Shown in pieces: positions 8,601 through 16,834 of a DNA stretch of 64,000 nucleotides. The notes under the pieces were generated by a model. The model made no database searches and was not told the origin of the DNA. It saw only the letters and a list, made by a program, of their open reading frames with translations. The DNA lies in NCBI RefSeq assembly GCF_963664075.1, contig NZ_OY760916.1:2358001-2422000 (forward strand), read 5' to 3'. Position numbers and translations under genes: made by a program. The DNA is from an uncultured Desulfobulbus sp. GTDB taxonomy: Bacteria > Desulfobacterota > Desulfobulbia > Desulfobulbales > Desulfobulbaceae. Position 1 is the first letter of the stretch. Every line of letters starts with the position of its first letter.

Positions 8601-10382
8601 GTGGGAATTCAAAAGAAAATGCTTTTTGGGGCCTCGTCAGCGTTAATTTTCACATTCCTCCTGCTGCTCTTTATGATCAGGTATGGCCTGACGGTGTCCA
8701 GTGAAAATCTGGTTGGATCTATCATCACAACAGTAGAAAAAAACAATACGCATGCAGAACAGATTTTAGCCCACGGCTTTGAAGGCATCGCAGAAGACCT
8801 GCAAAAAACAGATCAGACAATTCAAACAATAATCCAGGGCCTTTACGGCTCATCCTATACGGCACTTGCCAAGGCTACGGCCAACCAGATTTTTCCCATG
8901 ATCGCTGACTTCGATTTTGAGAAGGCCACCAGCACCATTGAGAAACTGCTCGAATCAAACGATGAGATCCCCTGGGTGAGGTTCGCCACCAGCAAAGAAC
9001 CGTCCACATCGGACATGTACGAATTCGGGACCAAAATCACTGGAAAAAATCAGCGACTTTTCACCTCCACGATTCAAGATGACCTCACCTATGTTGCACT
9101 TGAAATTCAAATCAACCTCTCAGCCATGTCGGCACTCTCTGCTGTTCAAGAGGCTTTTGCAAACATCAATAATCTCAATAAATCATTGAATACGCAGCTT
9201 GCAGGGACTCGAAAACAGGAACTGATCAAAGCACGTCAGGTTGCGGAAGTCAGTGTACAAAAAAATATCAGTCAGTTTTCATACAGGCTTTCGTTCATCA
9301 TGCTGGTCGCGCTGCTCGGGGTCTGTTCGGTTATCTATTTACTCAACCGTTCGCTTACAGGTCCTATCACCGGTATCGTCACCTTAACCAAAGAGATCGC
9401 CTTGGGTGATCTCACCCAACATATCACCATTATTCGTCAAGATGAAATCGGATCTTTGTATCGGGCGCTCAATGAAATGAGCATGAACCTTCGCACCATG
9501 GTGCAGAATATCAGCAACGGCGTGCAGACGCTCTCTTCCGTGTCTATTGGGTTGGCTGACAACTCACATCATCTCTCGGAAAATGCCCAAAAAACCCTGA
9601 ATAAAGTCGATCACGTAGCCACTATGACCAGTGGCATGCGAATAAACATGGAGCAGGCATCCCATTTTACTCAACAATCTTTTGGTAATATCAATAATGT
9701 TGCCCAATCAACCGAAGCCATGAACAACTCCATCGCTGATATCGCGGCAAAGATGGAGGCAACCAAAGCTATCACCATGGAGGCAGTAAGCAAATCTCAA
9801 CATGCATCCAGTCAGATCAATACCTTGGGTATGGCGGCGCTGGAGGTCGGCAAGGTAACGGAAACCATCAACGATATTTCCGAACAGACTAATCTGCTGG
9901 CATTGAACGCTACCATTGAGGCCGCTCGAGCCGGAGAGGCAGGAAAAGGTTTTGCCATTGTTGCCAATGAAATTAAGGAGCTTGCAAAACAAACCTCACA
10001 AGCGACCGGTGAAATCCAAGGGAAGATTGACGCGATCCAAGATGTCACACAAAAGACAGTAGAAGAAATTCAGCAGTTTTCACAAATAATTGATAATATA
10101 AACGACATGGTCTCGACCATATCGATTACTGCTGAAGAACAGGCGAGCGAGACCGGCAGAATTGCAGACAATGTGGGAACCATTTCCACCGGTATTCAAG
10201 ATGTCAGAGAGAATGTCAGCCTGGCGGCCAACACCACCAAGGATGTGGTAGCTGATATTTCAGAGGTTGATCAAGCCTCGCAGGTAGTCAACGAAAACAG
10301 CCGACAAATCATGAAAAGCGCCCATGAACTCAACCAACTGGCCGACAACCTCACGAAACTGGTCAATCGATTTACTGTTTAA
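8601..10382 (+). CDS. Methyl-accepting chemotaxis protein
   Basis: A 593-residue transmembrane chemoreceptor. It has TM1 at about residues 8-28, a periplasmic helical sensor region to about 228, TM2 at about 232-252 ([19 protein letters not shown]), a HAMP domain, and a long signalling coiled coil with the conserved tip [20 protein letters not shown]. It would control CheA/CheW. GTG 8601 is chosen because GAGAGGAG lies 8-10 nt upstream. An earlier in-frame GTG at 8535 falls inside the 8518-8563 hairpin and would add an atypical hydrophilic leader. The gene directly follows the ModA-like binding protein, and a ligand-binding partnership is inferred from that. Confidence 0.92.
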   Translation: MGIQKKMLFGASSALIFTFLLLLFMIRYGLTVSSENLVGSIITTVEKNNTHAEQILAHGFEGIAEDLQKTDQTIQTIIQGLYGSSYTALAKATANQIFPMIADFDFEKATSTIEKLLESNDEIPWVRFATSKEPSTSDMYEFGTKITGKNQRLFTSTIQDDLTYVALEIQINLSAMSALSAVQEAFANINNLNKSLNTQLAGTRKQELIKARQVAEVSVQKNISQFSYRLSFIMLVALLGVCSVIYLLNRSLTGPITGIVTLTKEIALGDLTQHITIIRQDEIGSLYRALNEMSMNLRTMVQNISNGVQTLSSVSIGLADNSHHLSENAQKTLNKVDHVATMTSGMRINMEQASHFTQQSFGNINNVAQSTEAMNNSIADIAAKMEATKAITMEAVSKSQHASSQINTLGMAALEVGKVTETINDISEQTNLLALNATIEAARAGEAGKGFAIVANEIKELAKQTSQATGEIQGKIDAIQDVTQKTVEEIQQFSQIIDNINDMVSTISITAEEQASETGRIADNVGTISTGIQDVRENVSLAANTTKDVVADISEVDQASQVVNENSRQIMKSAHELNQLADNLTKLVNRFTV

Positions 10383-10422
10383 GGAAATCAGATTACCAGC
10401 AACGCGCACGGATTCGAGGGGA

Positions 10423-12096
10423 TCAGTTGTTCAGTACCAGTGGTTGTTCAAAGGTTGCCTTGAGCCGTTCCGTCTTGGAGAAGATGGTAATTTTCATATC
10501 CAAGACAACAGCACCTGGCGCAGCGCTGTAGAGGCGAGCGTCCAGAGATCCCAGTTGGAGATCAAACATCCCCTGGGTCTTGTAGTTCCCGGAAACACTG
10601 AGCATTCCTTCCAGTGGCGTCATTTTCCCGGGCATAACCAGAGGCGTTCCCTGGGTTTGAGGTGCTACCCCGGCGGCCGCAAAGAGCACACCACCGTCGG
10701 GCCGGATGAACCATTGAGCGTTTTCAAAGAGTGCGCGCAGCCGCTGCTCTGCCAGGCCCCGGGGTTGTTCGTCCCATTTTGGCCCCATGATGCCGCCTGT
10801 TTGCCCCTGGCGCTGCCAGGAAACACCCGTGATCCGGGTAATTCTCCCTGCCCTATGGGCTCCGGCGACCTCGGCCAGGTTGATCTGCCGGGTGGGGGCG
10901 GCCTGCACGGCCGGACCTGCATCGCGCAGAACGGCCACGCCCACAGGTCGCAGACGCTGCCCAAAGGGCCAGCGGGCCTGGCGGGAGCCGTCAATTTTCA
11001 GCAGCAAGAGCCCTCCGCTCCCGCTGACACCTTTGACATCCATCTCAGGATCCGCGACGAGGTAGGTGTCATCAGACCACTGGGCAATCCCCTGTGGCCG
11101 TCGCAGCGGACCTGAACCGGCATCCGGAGTTTTAAAGGTCAGCTCTTCAAACACCCCATTGGGATGCAGGACAAAGACACCACCATTGATAACGGTTTCG
11201 GTTGTTCGTTTATGAGCGTGATCTTGTTTTTTACTGGGGTTTGAGCTGGGCCAAATGTAGACCTGTTCGCTCCGTTTCGAGCGACTCCCTGCATCGACGA
11301 GCAGACAACGTCCGGCGTTATCCACCAGCATTTGCCGGATGGTACGCCAGTAAGTAGCATATTCGGCCCCACCCGGCTTGCGATTAACCAGGACGGTTTG
11401 TGCCAGGGGGACAGGTATAGAGGGGGGAGCCAAGTACAGCCCGCCCTGATTTTTCCTGATATGAACCGGTTCTTGACGCCCAAGAGTGTCCCCCACGCCG
11501 GTTCTCCAATCCGGGGGAGCGCTCGTTATAATGCCTCCGGTCACATCATCGATGAAGTGGGTTGCGATCAGCAGCCCCTTCGATGTATCTGCTACAGCTC
11601 CGATCCTCTTCAAGGGACGATTTTTTCCATCACACAGACAACGGAGTTGCCCATCAGTGCCTAACTGCCATAGCCCTGTCTCCGGATCCGCGATCAACAA
11701 CTGGCCCTTACGATCCATGGTCAACGAGCTGGGTTTGAAGAAGGGGCCACCATGTCTCATGCCATGCGCCTGAAAGATAACCCGAGCCGCGCCATTGGAT
11801 TCCACTCGCCAAATTTTGAAGGTTTCCGTTACCAGCTTGGGCGCATCGAGGATATAGAAGCACTGCCCACGAATATCGGCCACGATGGCTTGAGGGCTAT
11901 AAAATTGAGCCGTACCAAACGGTACAGGTTGTTGTCCGACCAGGCGGTAGAGCGTGGGATTGTAGCGAGCGATCAGCAGGATCAGATCACGCTCGCCTGT
12001 GGGAGCTCTGAGCTCGGCACGCACCAGAGGACCAACGAACAAACCAAAGACAAGGACTAAAAGCAGTATCCGGAAAGCCGTTTGTATTCGCACCAT
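10423..12096 (-). CDS. Secreted NHL/beta-propeller-like protein
   Basis: A 557-residue protein with an N-terminal signal peptide or anchor (about residues 5-27). The body has repeated strands typical of NHL/SMP-30-like propellers: SPQAIVADIRGQCFYILDAP, KPSSLTMDRKGQLLIADPET, PQGIAQWSDDTYLVADPEMD and RPVGVAVLRD. No catalytic residues are evident. A role in periplasmic binding or scaffolding is possible but unproven. The C-terminal roughly 130 residues form a separate beta-rich region. The stop lies 40 bp from the end of the convergent chemoreceptor. A DUF3465 gene lies 32 bp beyond its start on the same strand, so the two may be co-transcribed. Confidence 0.6.
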   Translation of the reverse strand: MVRIQTAFRILLLVLVFGLFVGPLVRAELRAPTGERDLILLIARYNPTLYRLVGQQPVPFGTAQFYSPQAIVADIRGQCFYILDAPKLVTETFKIWRVESNGAARVIFQAHGMRHGGPFFKPSSLTMDRKGQLLIADPETGLWQLGTDGQLRCLCDGKNRPLKRIGAVADTSKGLLIATHFIDDVTGGIITSAPPDWRTGVGDTLGRQEPVHIRKNQGGLYLAPPSIPVPLAQTVLVNRKPGGAEYATYWRTIRQMLVDNAGRCLLVDAGSRSKRSEQVYIWPSSNPSKKQDHAHKRTTETVINGGVFVLHPNGVFEELTFKTPDAGSGPLRRPQGIAQWSDDTYLVADPEMDVKGVSGSGGLLLLKIDGSRQARWPFGQRLRPVGVAVLRDAGPAVQAAPTRQINLAEVAGAHRAGRITRITGVSWQRQGQTGGIMGPKWDEQPRGLAEQRLRALFENAQWFIRPDGGVLFAAAGVAPQTQGTPLVMPGKMTPLEGMLSVSGNYKTQGMFDLQLGSLDARLYSAAPGAVVLDMKITIFSKTERLKATFEQPLVLNN

Positions 12097-12128
12097 CCCT
12101 TCCCTCCAGCGTTTCTCACCTTAATCTG

Positions 12129-12572
12129 TCAGTGATACATTTTCCCCTTATGCTTCAGCCAGCCATCTGCATGACGATTTCCCGGATCACGGTGCGTCCA
12201 ATGAAGCACCCCACCTTGAGCATTCCACTCATATTCGCCATAAAACTCGATACTATCGCCCGTGCGAAGACTGATAATCCGGGGAGCCAGATCAATATTG
12301 TGGGCAACCAGGAGTGTCTGCCCCGAATGCAAACGTAGAATAAATCGCTGGTGCTTTCTCCCTTTGGTATCATCGGCTAGGATTTTGATAACTGTCCCCG
12401 AACCATGAACCTGAATATCGCTTTGCTGATTTTGGTAGGCATGGGCCAGGGCATTATCGCCGGTTGCGGTCTCTGCTTTGGCATGAACCGCTGAAGTAAA
12501 TACAATGGGCGCTTGTTGAGCGATGCCATAGAGGGTCAGGCAGGCGAAGAGGATCAGGACTAGTTTTTTCAT
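12129..12572 (-). CDS. DUF3465 family secreted protein
   Basis: A 147-residue protein with a signal peptide (MKKLVLILFACLTLYGIAQQ) and a mature part matching my recollection of DUF3465: GSGTVIKILADDTKGRKHQR, LRLHSGQTLLVAHNIDLAPR, GDSIEFYGEYEWN and GVLHWTHRDPGNRHADGW. The fold looks like an OB-type beta barrel; its function is unknown. ATG 12572 gives a clean signal peptide. A TTG 27 nt upstream would add nine residues, and neither start has a good ribosome-binding site. It lies upstream of the propeller-like gene on the same strand. Confidence 0.75.
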   Translation of the reverse strand: MKKLVLILFACLTLYGIAQQAPIVFTSAVHAKAETATGDNALAHAYQNQQSDIQVHGSGTVIKILADDTKGRKHQRFILRLHSGQTLLVAHNIDLAPRIISLRTGDSIEFYGEYEWNAQGGVLHWTHRDPGNRHADGWLKHKGKMYH

Positions 12573-12599
12573 GATTTTTGTGGGAATTCTATTTTTCAA

Positions 12600-13000
12600 A
12601 AATATCGAATGGATGTTTCCAGGGGCACTTTACGCAAAGTTGTACAGCAGGTTGGCAAATTATTTGGTTCGGAAATTAGTAGTCACGCTGGACAAGACAT
12701 ATGAACTTCTCATAAACCGTGACCCGAATTTTACATGACCCGAATTTTACACGCTCCGTAATTGGTCACCAGGATCGAATGGAATCACTGGCCGAGATCA
12801 TCTGGATTCCGCCCTTCCGTCATCCCCGAGTGCTTCTATCACGGATCCCCCCCTGACAACAAAGAGGAAACCGTGGTCTGACTCCAGTTTATTTGCGCCG
12901 TGACATGGAGCGCTGAAGAGCTCAATGCGATAACGCACTGTGATGGACAGTTTCTTGATAATTGAGGAAAAGGCCCTCTTCTTCTACTTAGTCATAATTC
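12600..13000. other. Noncoding region with a short tandem repeat
   Basis: No convincing gene in about 400 bp. A tandem pair of GACCCGAATTTTAC occurs at 12721-12734 and 12737-12750. GTGGTCTGACTCCAGTTT near 12873-12890 resembles sequence often seen beside REP-associated transposase genes. The region separates the DUF3465 gene from the toxin-antitoxin pair. Confidence 0.4.
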
Positions 13001-13042
13001 TAACCACAATTCTTGCCAAAACACAAAATGGTTAGTATTGTG
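13000..13042 (+). promoter_or_regulatory. Candidate autoregulatory operator of the toxin-antitoxin operon
   Basis: CTAACCACAAT (13000-13010) is mirrored by TGGTTAG (13029-13035) and ATTGTG (13037-13042) just ahead of the antitoxin gene. Phd/YefM antitoxins usually bind such inverted repeats to repress their own operon. The operator role is inference from position and symmetry. Confidence 0.45.
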
Positions 13043-13070
13043 ACCATAGATATTTTTAGGAGGAACCGAC

Positions 13071-13334
13071 ATGCAGACTATAGAGACCTTTGTTCCGATC
13101 ACTCAAGCCAAAGCAAAGCTCTTGGATATGGTGCGACAGATCAACGACACCAATGACACCATAGCGATCACAAAAAATGGCGTCCCCGAAGCCGTCATTT
13201 TGTCCATGGCAAAGTTTGAGGGATTCTTAGAAACCATTGACATCCTTGCCGATTCAGAGATGATGGGGCAATTGAGGCGATCGGCGCAAGATGTTAGCGC
13301 TAACACCTTTGTTGACTTGGATGAGGCTTTTTAA
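13071..13334 (+). CDS. Phd/YefM-family antitoxin
   Basis: An 87-residue protein with the typical Phd/YefM N-terminus: VPITQAKAKLLDMVRQINDT, then IAITKNGVPEAVILSMAKFE. This part folds as a DNA-binding dimer. The C-terminal segment (about residues 55-87) would wrap the toxin. ATG 13071 follows TAGGAGGA. Its stop codon TAA shares its last base with the toxin ATG at 13334, giving translational coupling as in known RelBE/YefM-YoeB operons. It should neutralise the toxin and repress the operon. Confidence 0.9.
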   Translation: MQTIETFVPITQAKAKLLDMVRQINDTNDTIAITKNGVPEAVILSMAKFEGFLETIDILADSEMMGQLRRSAQDVSANTFVDLDEAF

Positions 13335-13636
13335 TGCTGTATCAGGTCAAACTGACATCCACTGCCAACGAAATCGGGAAAAAATTTTCCCCTGAAATAA
13401 AAACTGCCGCCAGAGCTGCGCTCAAAGAACTAGCCCAAAATCCGCTCCTCGGTAAAGAACTGCAGGCCGATTTAGCTGGTTTTCGGTCCTATAGGTTCAT
13501 GCGATATCGAATTATTTATAAGGTGAATACTATAGAAAAAATCATCATTATTTGGGCAATTGGTCACCGACGGGACATATACGAAAATTTCAGCGAGTTG
13601 CTCCTGAGGAACCAAACAGCCCCAGCGAATTCTTAA
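13334..13636 (+). CDS. RelE/ParE-superfamily toxin
   Basis: A 100-residue protein of the RelE/ParE fold. The diagnostic order is ARAALKELAQNPLLGKEL, then LAGFRSYRFMRYRIIYKV and IIIIWAIGHRRDIYENF, where Arg and the terminal IGHRRDIY match the catalytic or structural end of RelE-like toxins. It would either cleave ribosome-bound mRNA (RelE-like) or poison gyrase (ParE-like); sequence alone does not decide. It overlaps the antitoxin stop by one base. The ISAs1 remnant starts within about 60 bp of its stop codon. Confidence 0.88.
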   Translation: MLYQVKLTSTANEIGKKFSPEIKTAARAALKELAQNPLLGKELQADLAGFRSYRFMRYRIIYKVNTIEKIIIIWAIGHRRDIYENFSELLLRNQTAPANS

Positions 13637-13689
13637 AAATCGCACTAGGGAAAGAGAGGAACCATCACCAATCGCTCAATGTATTATAG

Positions 13690-14828
13690 GCCAGTAGCTC
13701 AAAACCAGACATCGCTACCCATTTCGAGAACTTGAAAGATCCGAGAGTCGAAGGGAAAAACCGACACCTGCTCATCGATATTATTACCATTGCCATCTGC
13801 GGGGTGGCATCTGGTGCCTCTGGCTGGGAACAAATAGAAATTTTCGGACAAGCCAAACAAGAATGGCTCGCAACGTTTCTTGAACTCCCTAATGGTATCC
13901 CTGGGCACGATACATTTCGACGAGTCATATCTCGTCTTAATACCAAAATTTTTCAAGAATGCTTTTTGAGTTGGGTGCACTCCGTGGTCGAGGTTACTGA
14001 TGGCGAAATTATCCCTATCGACGGTAAGACCTTAAGGCGGTCGCACGACTCCAAGTCGGGGAAGTCAGCCATTCATATGGTCAGTGCCTGGGCCGCGAAC
14101 AATCGACTTGTTTTAGGGCAAGTCAAAACCGAAGAAAAATCAAACGAAATCACCGCAATTCCTGAACTTTTAAAACTGCTGGAAATCAAAGGCTGCATCG
14201 TGACTATTGACGCCATGGGGTGTCAAAAGAAGATAGCCGAACAGATCGTCCAACAAGGTGGTGATTACGTATTAGGCTTAAAAGGCAATCAGGGCTCATT
14301 GCTGAAAGCCGTTGAGACGATTTTCAGTCAAGCAGACGCAGAGACCTTTAACAGCGATAAATTTGATTTCTACCAAAGCGAGAGCAAGGGCCATGGCCGC
14401 CATGAAATCCGCTCTCATTACACAACCGATGCCGCCGAGTTGCCAATGGCTGCACAGTGGAAGGGGCTCCGGACAATTGGTGTTGTCGTTGCAGAGCGGC
14501 AAGTAAAGAACAAAAAACGACAGAATGCCGCTATTATATTTCGAGCCAAGAAAGCAAAGCTGAATTTTTTGCCAAAGCGGTTCGCTCCCATTGGGGCATA
14601 GAAAATTCTCTTCACTATGTACTTGATGTCACATTTCGAGAAGATGAATGCCGAATCCGAAAAGACGATGCCCCCGAAAATTTTGCCGTACTGCGACATA
14701 TTGCACGCAATCTTCTTCAGCGAGAGCAAACCAAAATGAGTATCAAGCAAAAACAGTTTCGATGTGCCTGCGATAATAACTTCCTCGCCAAGGTACTTGC
14801 TGGCTAGGATTTTCGTGCGCTTGCCCTG
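13690..14828 (+). mobile_element. ISAs1-family insertion sequence, 5'-truncated
   Basis: It contains an ISAs1-type transposase and ends with GATTTTCGTGCGCTTGCCCTG (to 14828), the kind of right end I recall for ISAs1/H-repeat elements. The matching left end (CAGGGCAAGCGC..) is not present between the toxin gene and the transposase, and the transposase lacks an ATG. Together these suggest that the left end was lost. The left boundary is approximate. Confidence 0.75.
13732..14807 (+). pseudogene. ISAs1 transposase, frameshifted and missing its start
   Basis: The frame opens at a TTG (13732), but homology-like sequence extends upstream (KPDIATHFENL) without any ATG or GTG. Signatures are DPRVEGKNRHLLIDIITIAI, GIPGHDTFRRV, IPIDGKTLRRSHD and GDYVLGLKGNQG (DDE domain). 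The frame shifts -1 at the A6 run near 14514-14519 and resumes as TECRYYISSQ, then VRSHWGIENSLHYVLDVTFR, ending at 14807. One added A would restore a single 350-residue protein. ISAs1 elements are normally single-frame, so decay is more likely than programmed slippage, though the A6 run could allow some. Confidence 0.8.
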
Positions 14829-14874
14829 TTCTATTCCATTCCCACGTTATTTGGTTAACTCTATAAAAAGGTCT

Positions 14875-15213
14875 TTACTCATCATTCCCCTGGTGTCTTC
14901 TTTTGTATCGAGTCTTGTTGTGACGGCTCCTTCTTTTTCTTTCGACCTTTACAGATTGTCCGTTTGCGGCCGCCATGCAAGCATTTGCATATTCAACACC
15001 ATCGCATCCAGTAACGGGATCGTAGTTCATTGTGCATGCTTGGGGTCTTGCTTTACAGGTCCCGGTGACGTCGCCTCCCGGGCATAGTTGACTGGCAAAG
15101 CAATACTCAGAGTCTGAACAATCAGTATTGGTAGTACACTTTGCCCCCTCGATCGCGAATGCAGCTTCTACCATGCATAGAAGGAGGAGGACTGTTTGGA
15201 ATAAGTTCTTCAT
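14875..15213 (-). CDS. Secreted Kazal-like cysteine-rich protein
   Basis: A 112-residue protein with a signal peptide (residues 1-20, ending AFA) and about nine cysteines in the mature part. The segment CTMNYDPVTGCDGVEYANAC, followed by AAANGQSV, has the spacing of a Kazal serine-protease-inhibitor domain (C..Y.PV.G.DG..Y.N.C). The upstream cysteines (CTTNTDCSDSEYC) form a second small disulfide module. Export to the periplasm or outside is expected. Kazal domains are rarer in bacteria than in animals. The C-terminus is very basic (KVERKRRSRHNK). It may inhibit host or predator proteases, but that is inference. Confidence 0.65.
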   Translation of the reverse strand: MKNLFQTVLLLLCMVEAAFAIEGAKCTTNTDCSDSEYCFASQLCPGGDVTGTCKARPQACTMNYDPVTGCDGVEYANACMAAANGQSVKVERKRRSRHNKTRYKRRHQGNDE

Positions 15214-15490
15214 ATTTTGATTTGAATCGTTCGCCTGTACTGAAAAACGTTGTGGAGGAGATGTTTTTTCGCCTGTTTACTGGATAGTATTTTGCCCACT
15301 GAGTAGCTCTTGCTTGATTTTCAAGCAGTTCAACGTTCTATCAACCATTGGTTTTTTCATAAAAATACAAAAGGCAGCAGAACGTCAATCAATTTATTTC
15401 GATTTACTGATACCTTGTGAGCGTTCATCAGTGCTTCAGTTTCGGTGTTCCGTTATCGCTTACGCGTGGTCGGGTATATTGAGCACTGGT

Positions 15491-15520
15491 GTAGGTTGGC
15501 GGTGAGGTACGAACCCCAAC
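15491..15520 (+). repeat. Dispersed GGTGAGGyACGAACCCCAAC repeat, copy 1
   Basis: GGTGAGGTACGAACCCCAAC at 15501-15520, preceded by GTAGGTTGGC, recurs as GGTGAGGCACGAACCCCAAC at 63626-63645, so 19 of 20 bases are shared. It resembles a widespread short palindromic intergenic repeat (GTTGGGGTTCGT..). It is noncoding at both sites. Confidence 0.6.
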
Positions 15521-15587
15521 ATGATACTTCGAGAGGGCTCCATCTTTCGAGAAACAACTCCAGGTCTTTCATATCCTCGAATCCCTG

Positions 15588-15613
15588 TGTCGCGGGCATG
15601 ACCCGCTCCAACA
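15588..15613 (+). repeat. REP-like palindrome TGTCGCGGGCATGrCCCGCTCC, copy 1
   Basis: The core GCGGGCATGACCCGC is nearly palindromic. Related copies lie at 18656-18680, 60382-60408 and, inverted, 60498-60520. All are intergenic. Confidence 0.65.
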
Positions 15614-15655
15614 AATCCGAGGAATGGTAAGCATTGAGGACGTGGGGGGATAATT

Positions 15656-16834
15656 CTACAGAAAACGCACCGAGGTGGTATTGAAATACTTTTCTTCCAA
15701 AAGAGAAACAATCCGGCGGACGATATTGCGGCGCAGATCCAGCTCCTGGGGCGTGCTGGGATCCTGATGGGCCTCGTTGATGCGGGTTCCAACGATGAAA
15801 TGGATGATGTCGCTCCCAAGCATCTCGCGAACGATATCCCCTGCCGGGTTGACCGGCAACTGATCCATGGTGACATCCGAGGCCAGTAACTGGGCCACAT
15901 GAGCAAGGGTGAGCGAGCCCTCGGTGATGAGATCAATACCCTCCATCTTGGCATGCGGGGGCATACCGGTGTTCGCCTGGGTGAGATCGACGGTGATGGG
16001 ACGCTGGAGAATACGACCGATGATGGTGGCGGTGGTCCCGCCGCAGATAATCTTGCGCCCGGGAAAGGCTGTCGCTGCCTGGGCCAACTCAAAGTCACGC
16101 TGGGGAACGAAGGGCGGTCCGGTCATGATGAGCAGCTGTCTGGGGACTCGAAAATAGACCACCGCGCAACTGGCATCGTCGCGGGCATAGCCCCGGTCGT
16201 TCTTCAGGGCCTGATCCATCAGGGCCCCGGTGAGGCGCCGCGAGGAGATATCGTGATTTCTCCCCAGAACCCTGCGTAAAAAGGCAATAGCCCGGGCCTG
16301 AGTCCAACCAAGGGGCATATCCTGCCGCCCCATCCCTGACTGAGTAATCCCGTCTGAATAAAAGACCAGCCTATCCCCCACCTGCAACCGGGTCCGCCCA
16401 TGGTAGATCAAGCGATCTTTCCAGCGTTCAAGTTGAATCTCAGAACGCGTTAGGGGCACAACCTCGGTCCCCCGCATCAGCACCAGCGGCGGATTGCCGT
16501 GCTCGATAAAACGCAAGGATCCGGTCTCATCCAAATCAATAAGGGTGAAGGTAGAATAGCTGATCTTACGCACTTCACAAATAGGCAAGGTATCCATGAT
16601 CGAGCGAGCCCAGACACGGGTATCAGCACAGGTTGAGGCAAATTTCAGCGCCATGGAGGCAGTTAAATTGGCAAGCACCGAGGCCTTGACTCCAGAACCA
16701 AGTCCATCAGAGAGCACGGCCAAAATCCTTCCCTCTTCCTTGATCCGGCTGGAGAGAAAGACATCACCGCAGATGGACTGCCCCTCTTTGCAGCGGGTGG
16801 CGTGGTTGATATCGATGAAGGCAGAATCAGTCAC
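15656..16834 (-). CDS. SpoIIE-type PP2C phosphatase linked to sensory hydrogenase
   Basis: A 392-residue protein of the PP2C/SpoIIE serine phosphatase family. Metal-binding motifs are GDVFL and LSDGLGSGVKAS (Asp43), LVFYSDGITQSG and ARDDASCAVVYF. The last about 150 residues form an extra domain (LLIMTGPPFVPQRDF, GRKIICGGTTATIIGRIL) seen in phosphatases encoded beside [FeFe] hydrogenases. GTG 16834 is preferred: it overlaps the hydS stop (GTGACTGA) and gives the N-terminus I expect for this family. An upstream in-frame start at 16867 would overlap hydS by 41 nt. It is probably the output partner of the sensory hydrogenase, acting on an anti-sigma-type target that is not seen here. Confidence 0.85.
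   Translation of the reverse strand: MTDSAFIDINHATRCKEGQSICGDVFLSSRIKEEGRILAVLSDGLGSGVKASVLANLTASMALKFASTCADTRVWARSIMDTLPICEVRKISYSTFTLIDLDETGSLRFIEHGNPPLVLMRGTEVVPLTRSEIQLERWKDRLIYHGRTRLQVGDRLVFYSDGITQSGMGRQDMPLGWTQARAIAFLRRVLGRNHDISSRRLTGALMDQALKNDRGYARDDASCAVVYFRVPRQLLIMTGPPFVPQRDFELAQAATAFPGRKIICGGTTATIIGRILQRPITVDLTQANTGMPPHAKMEGIDLITEGSLTLAHVAQLLASDVTMDQLPVNPAGDIVREMLGSDIIHFIVGTRINEAHQDPSTPQELDLRRNIVRRIVSLLEEKYFNTTSVRFL

Larger units (their letters stand above)
15214..15655. other. Noncoding region with two dispersed repeats
   Basis: About 440 bp without a supported gene, lying beyond the phosphatase stop and upstream of the Kazal-like gene. It carries the repeats at 15491-15520 and 15588-15613 listed separately. 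No tRNA or other structured RNA was recognised. Confidence 0.5.

Noticed and set aside
10324..11115. 263-residue plus-strand ORF overlapping the chemoreceptor end and the propeller gene
   Set aside because: It begins inside the chemoreceptor gene and is antisense to the propeller-like frame, which has a signal peptide and repeat motifs. The composition is that of a shadow frame.
12719..12755. Tandem GACCCGAATTTTAC as an iteron or origin
   Set aside because: Only two units, with no replication gene or DnaA-box cluster nearby.
14505..14530. Programmed -1 frameshifting of the ISAs1 transposase
   Set aside because: The element also lacks a left end and a start codon, and the family is normally single-frame. 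The zero-frame codons at the A6 run do not form the classic heptamer phase.
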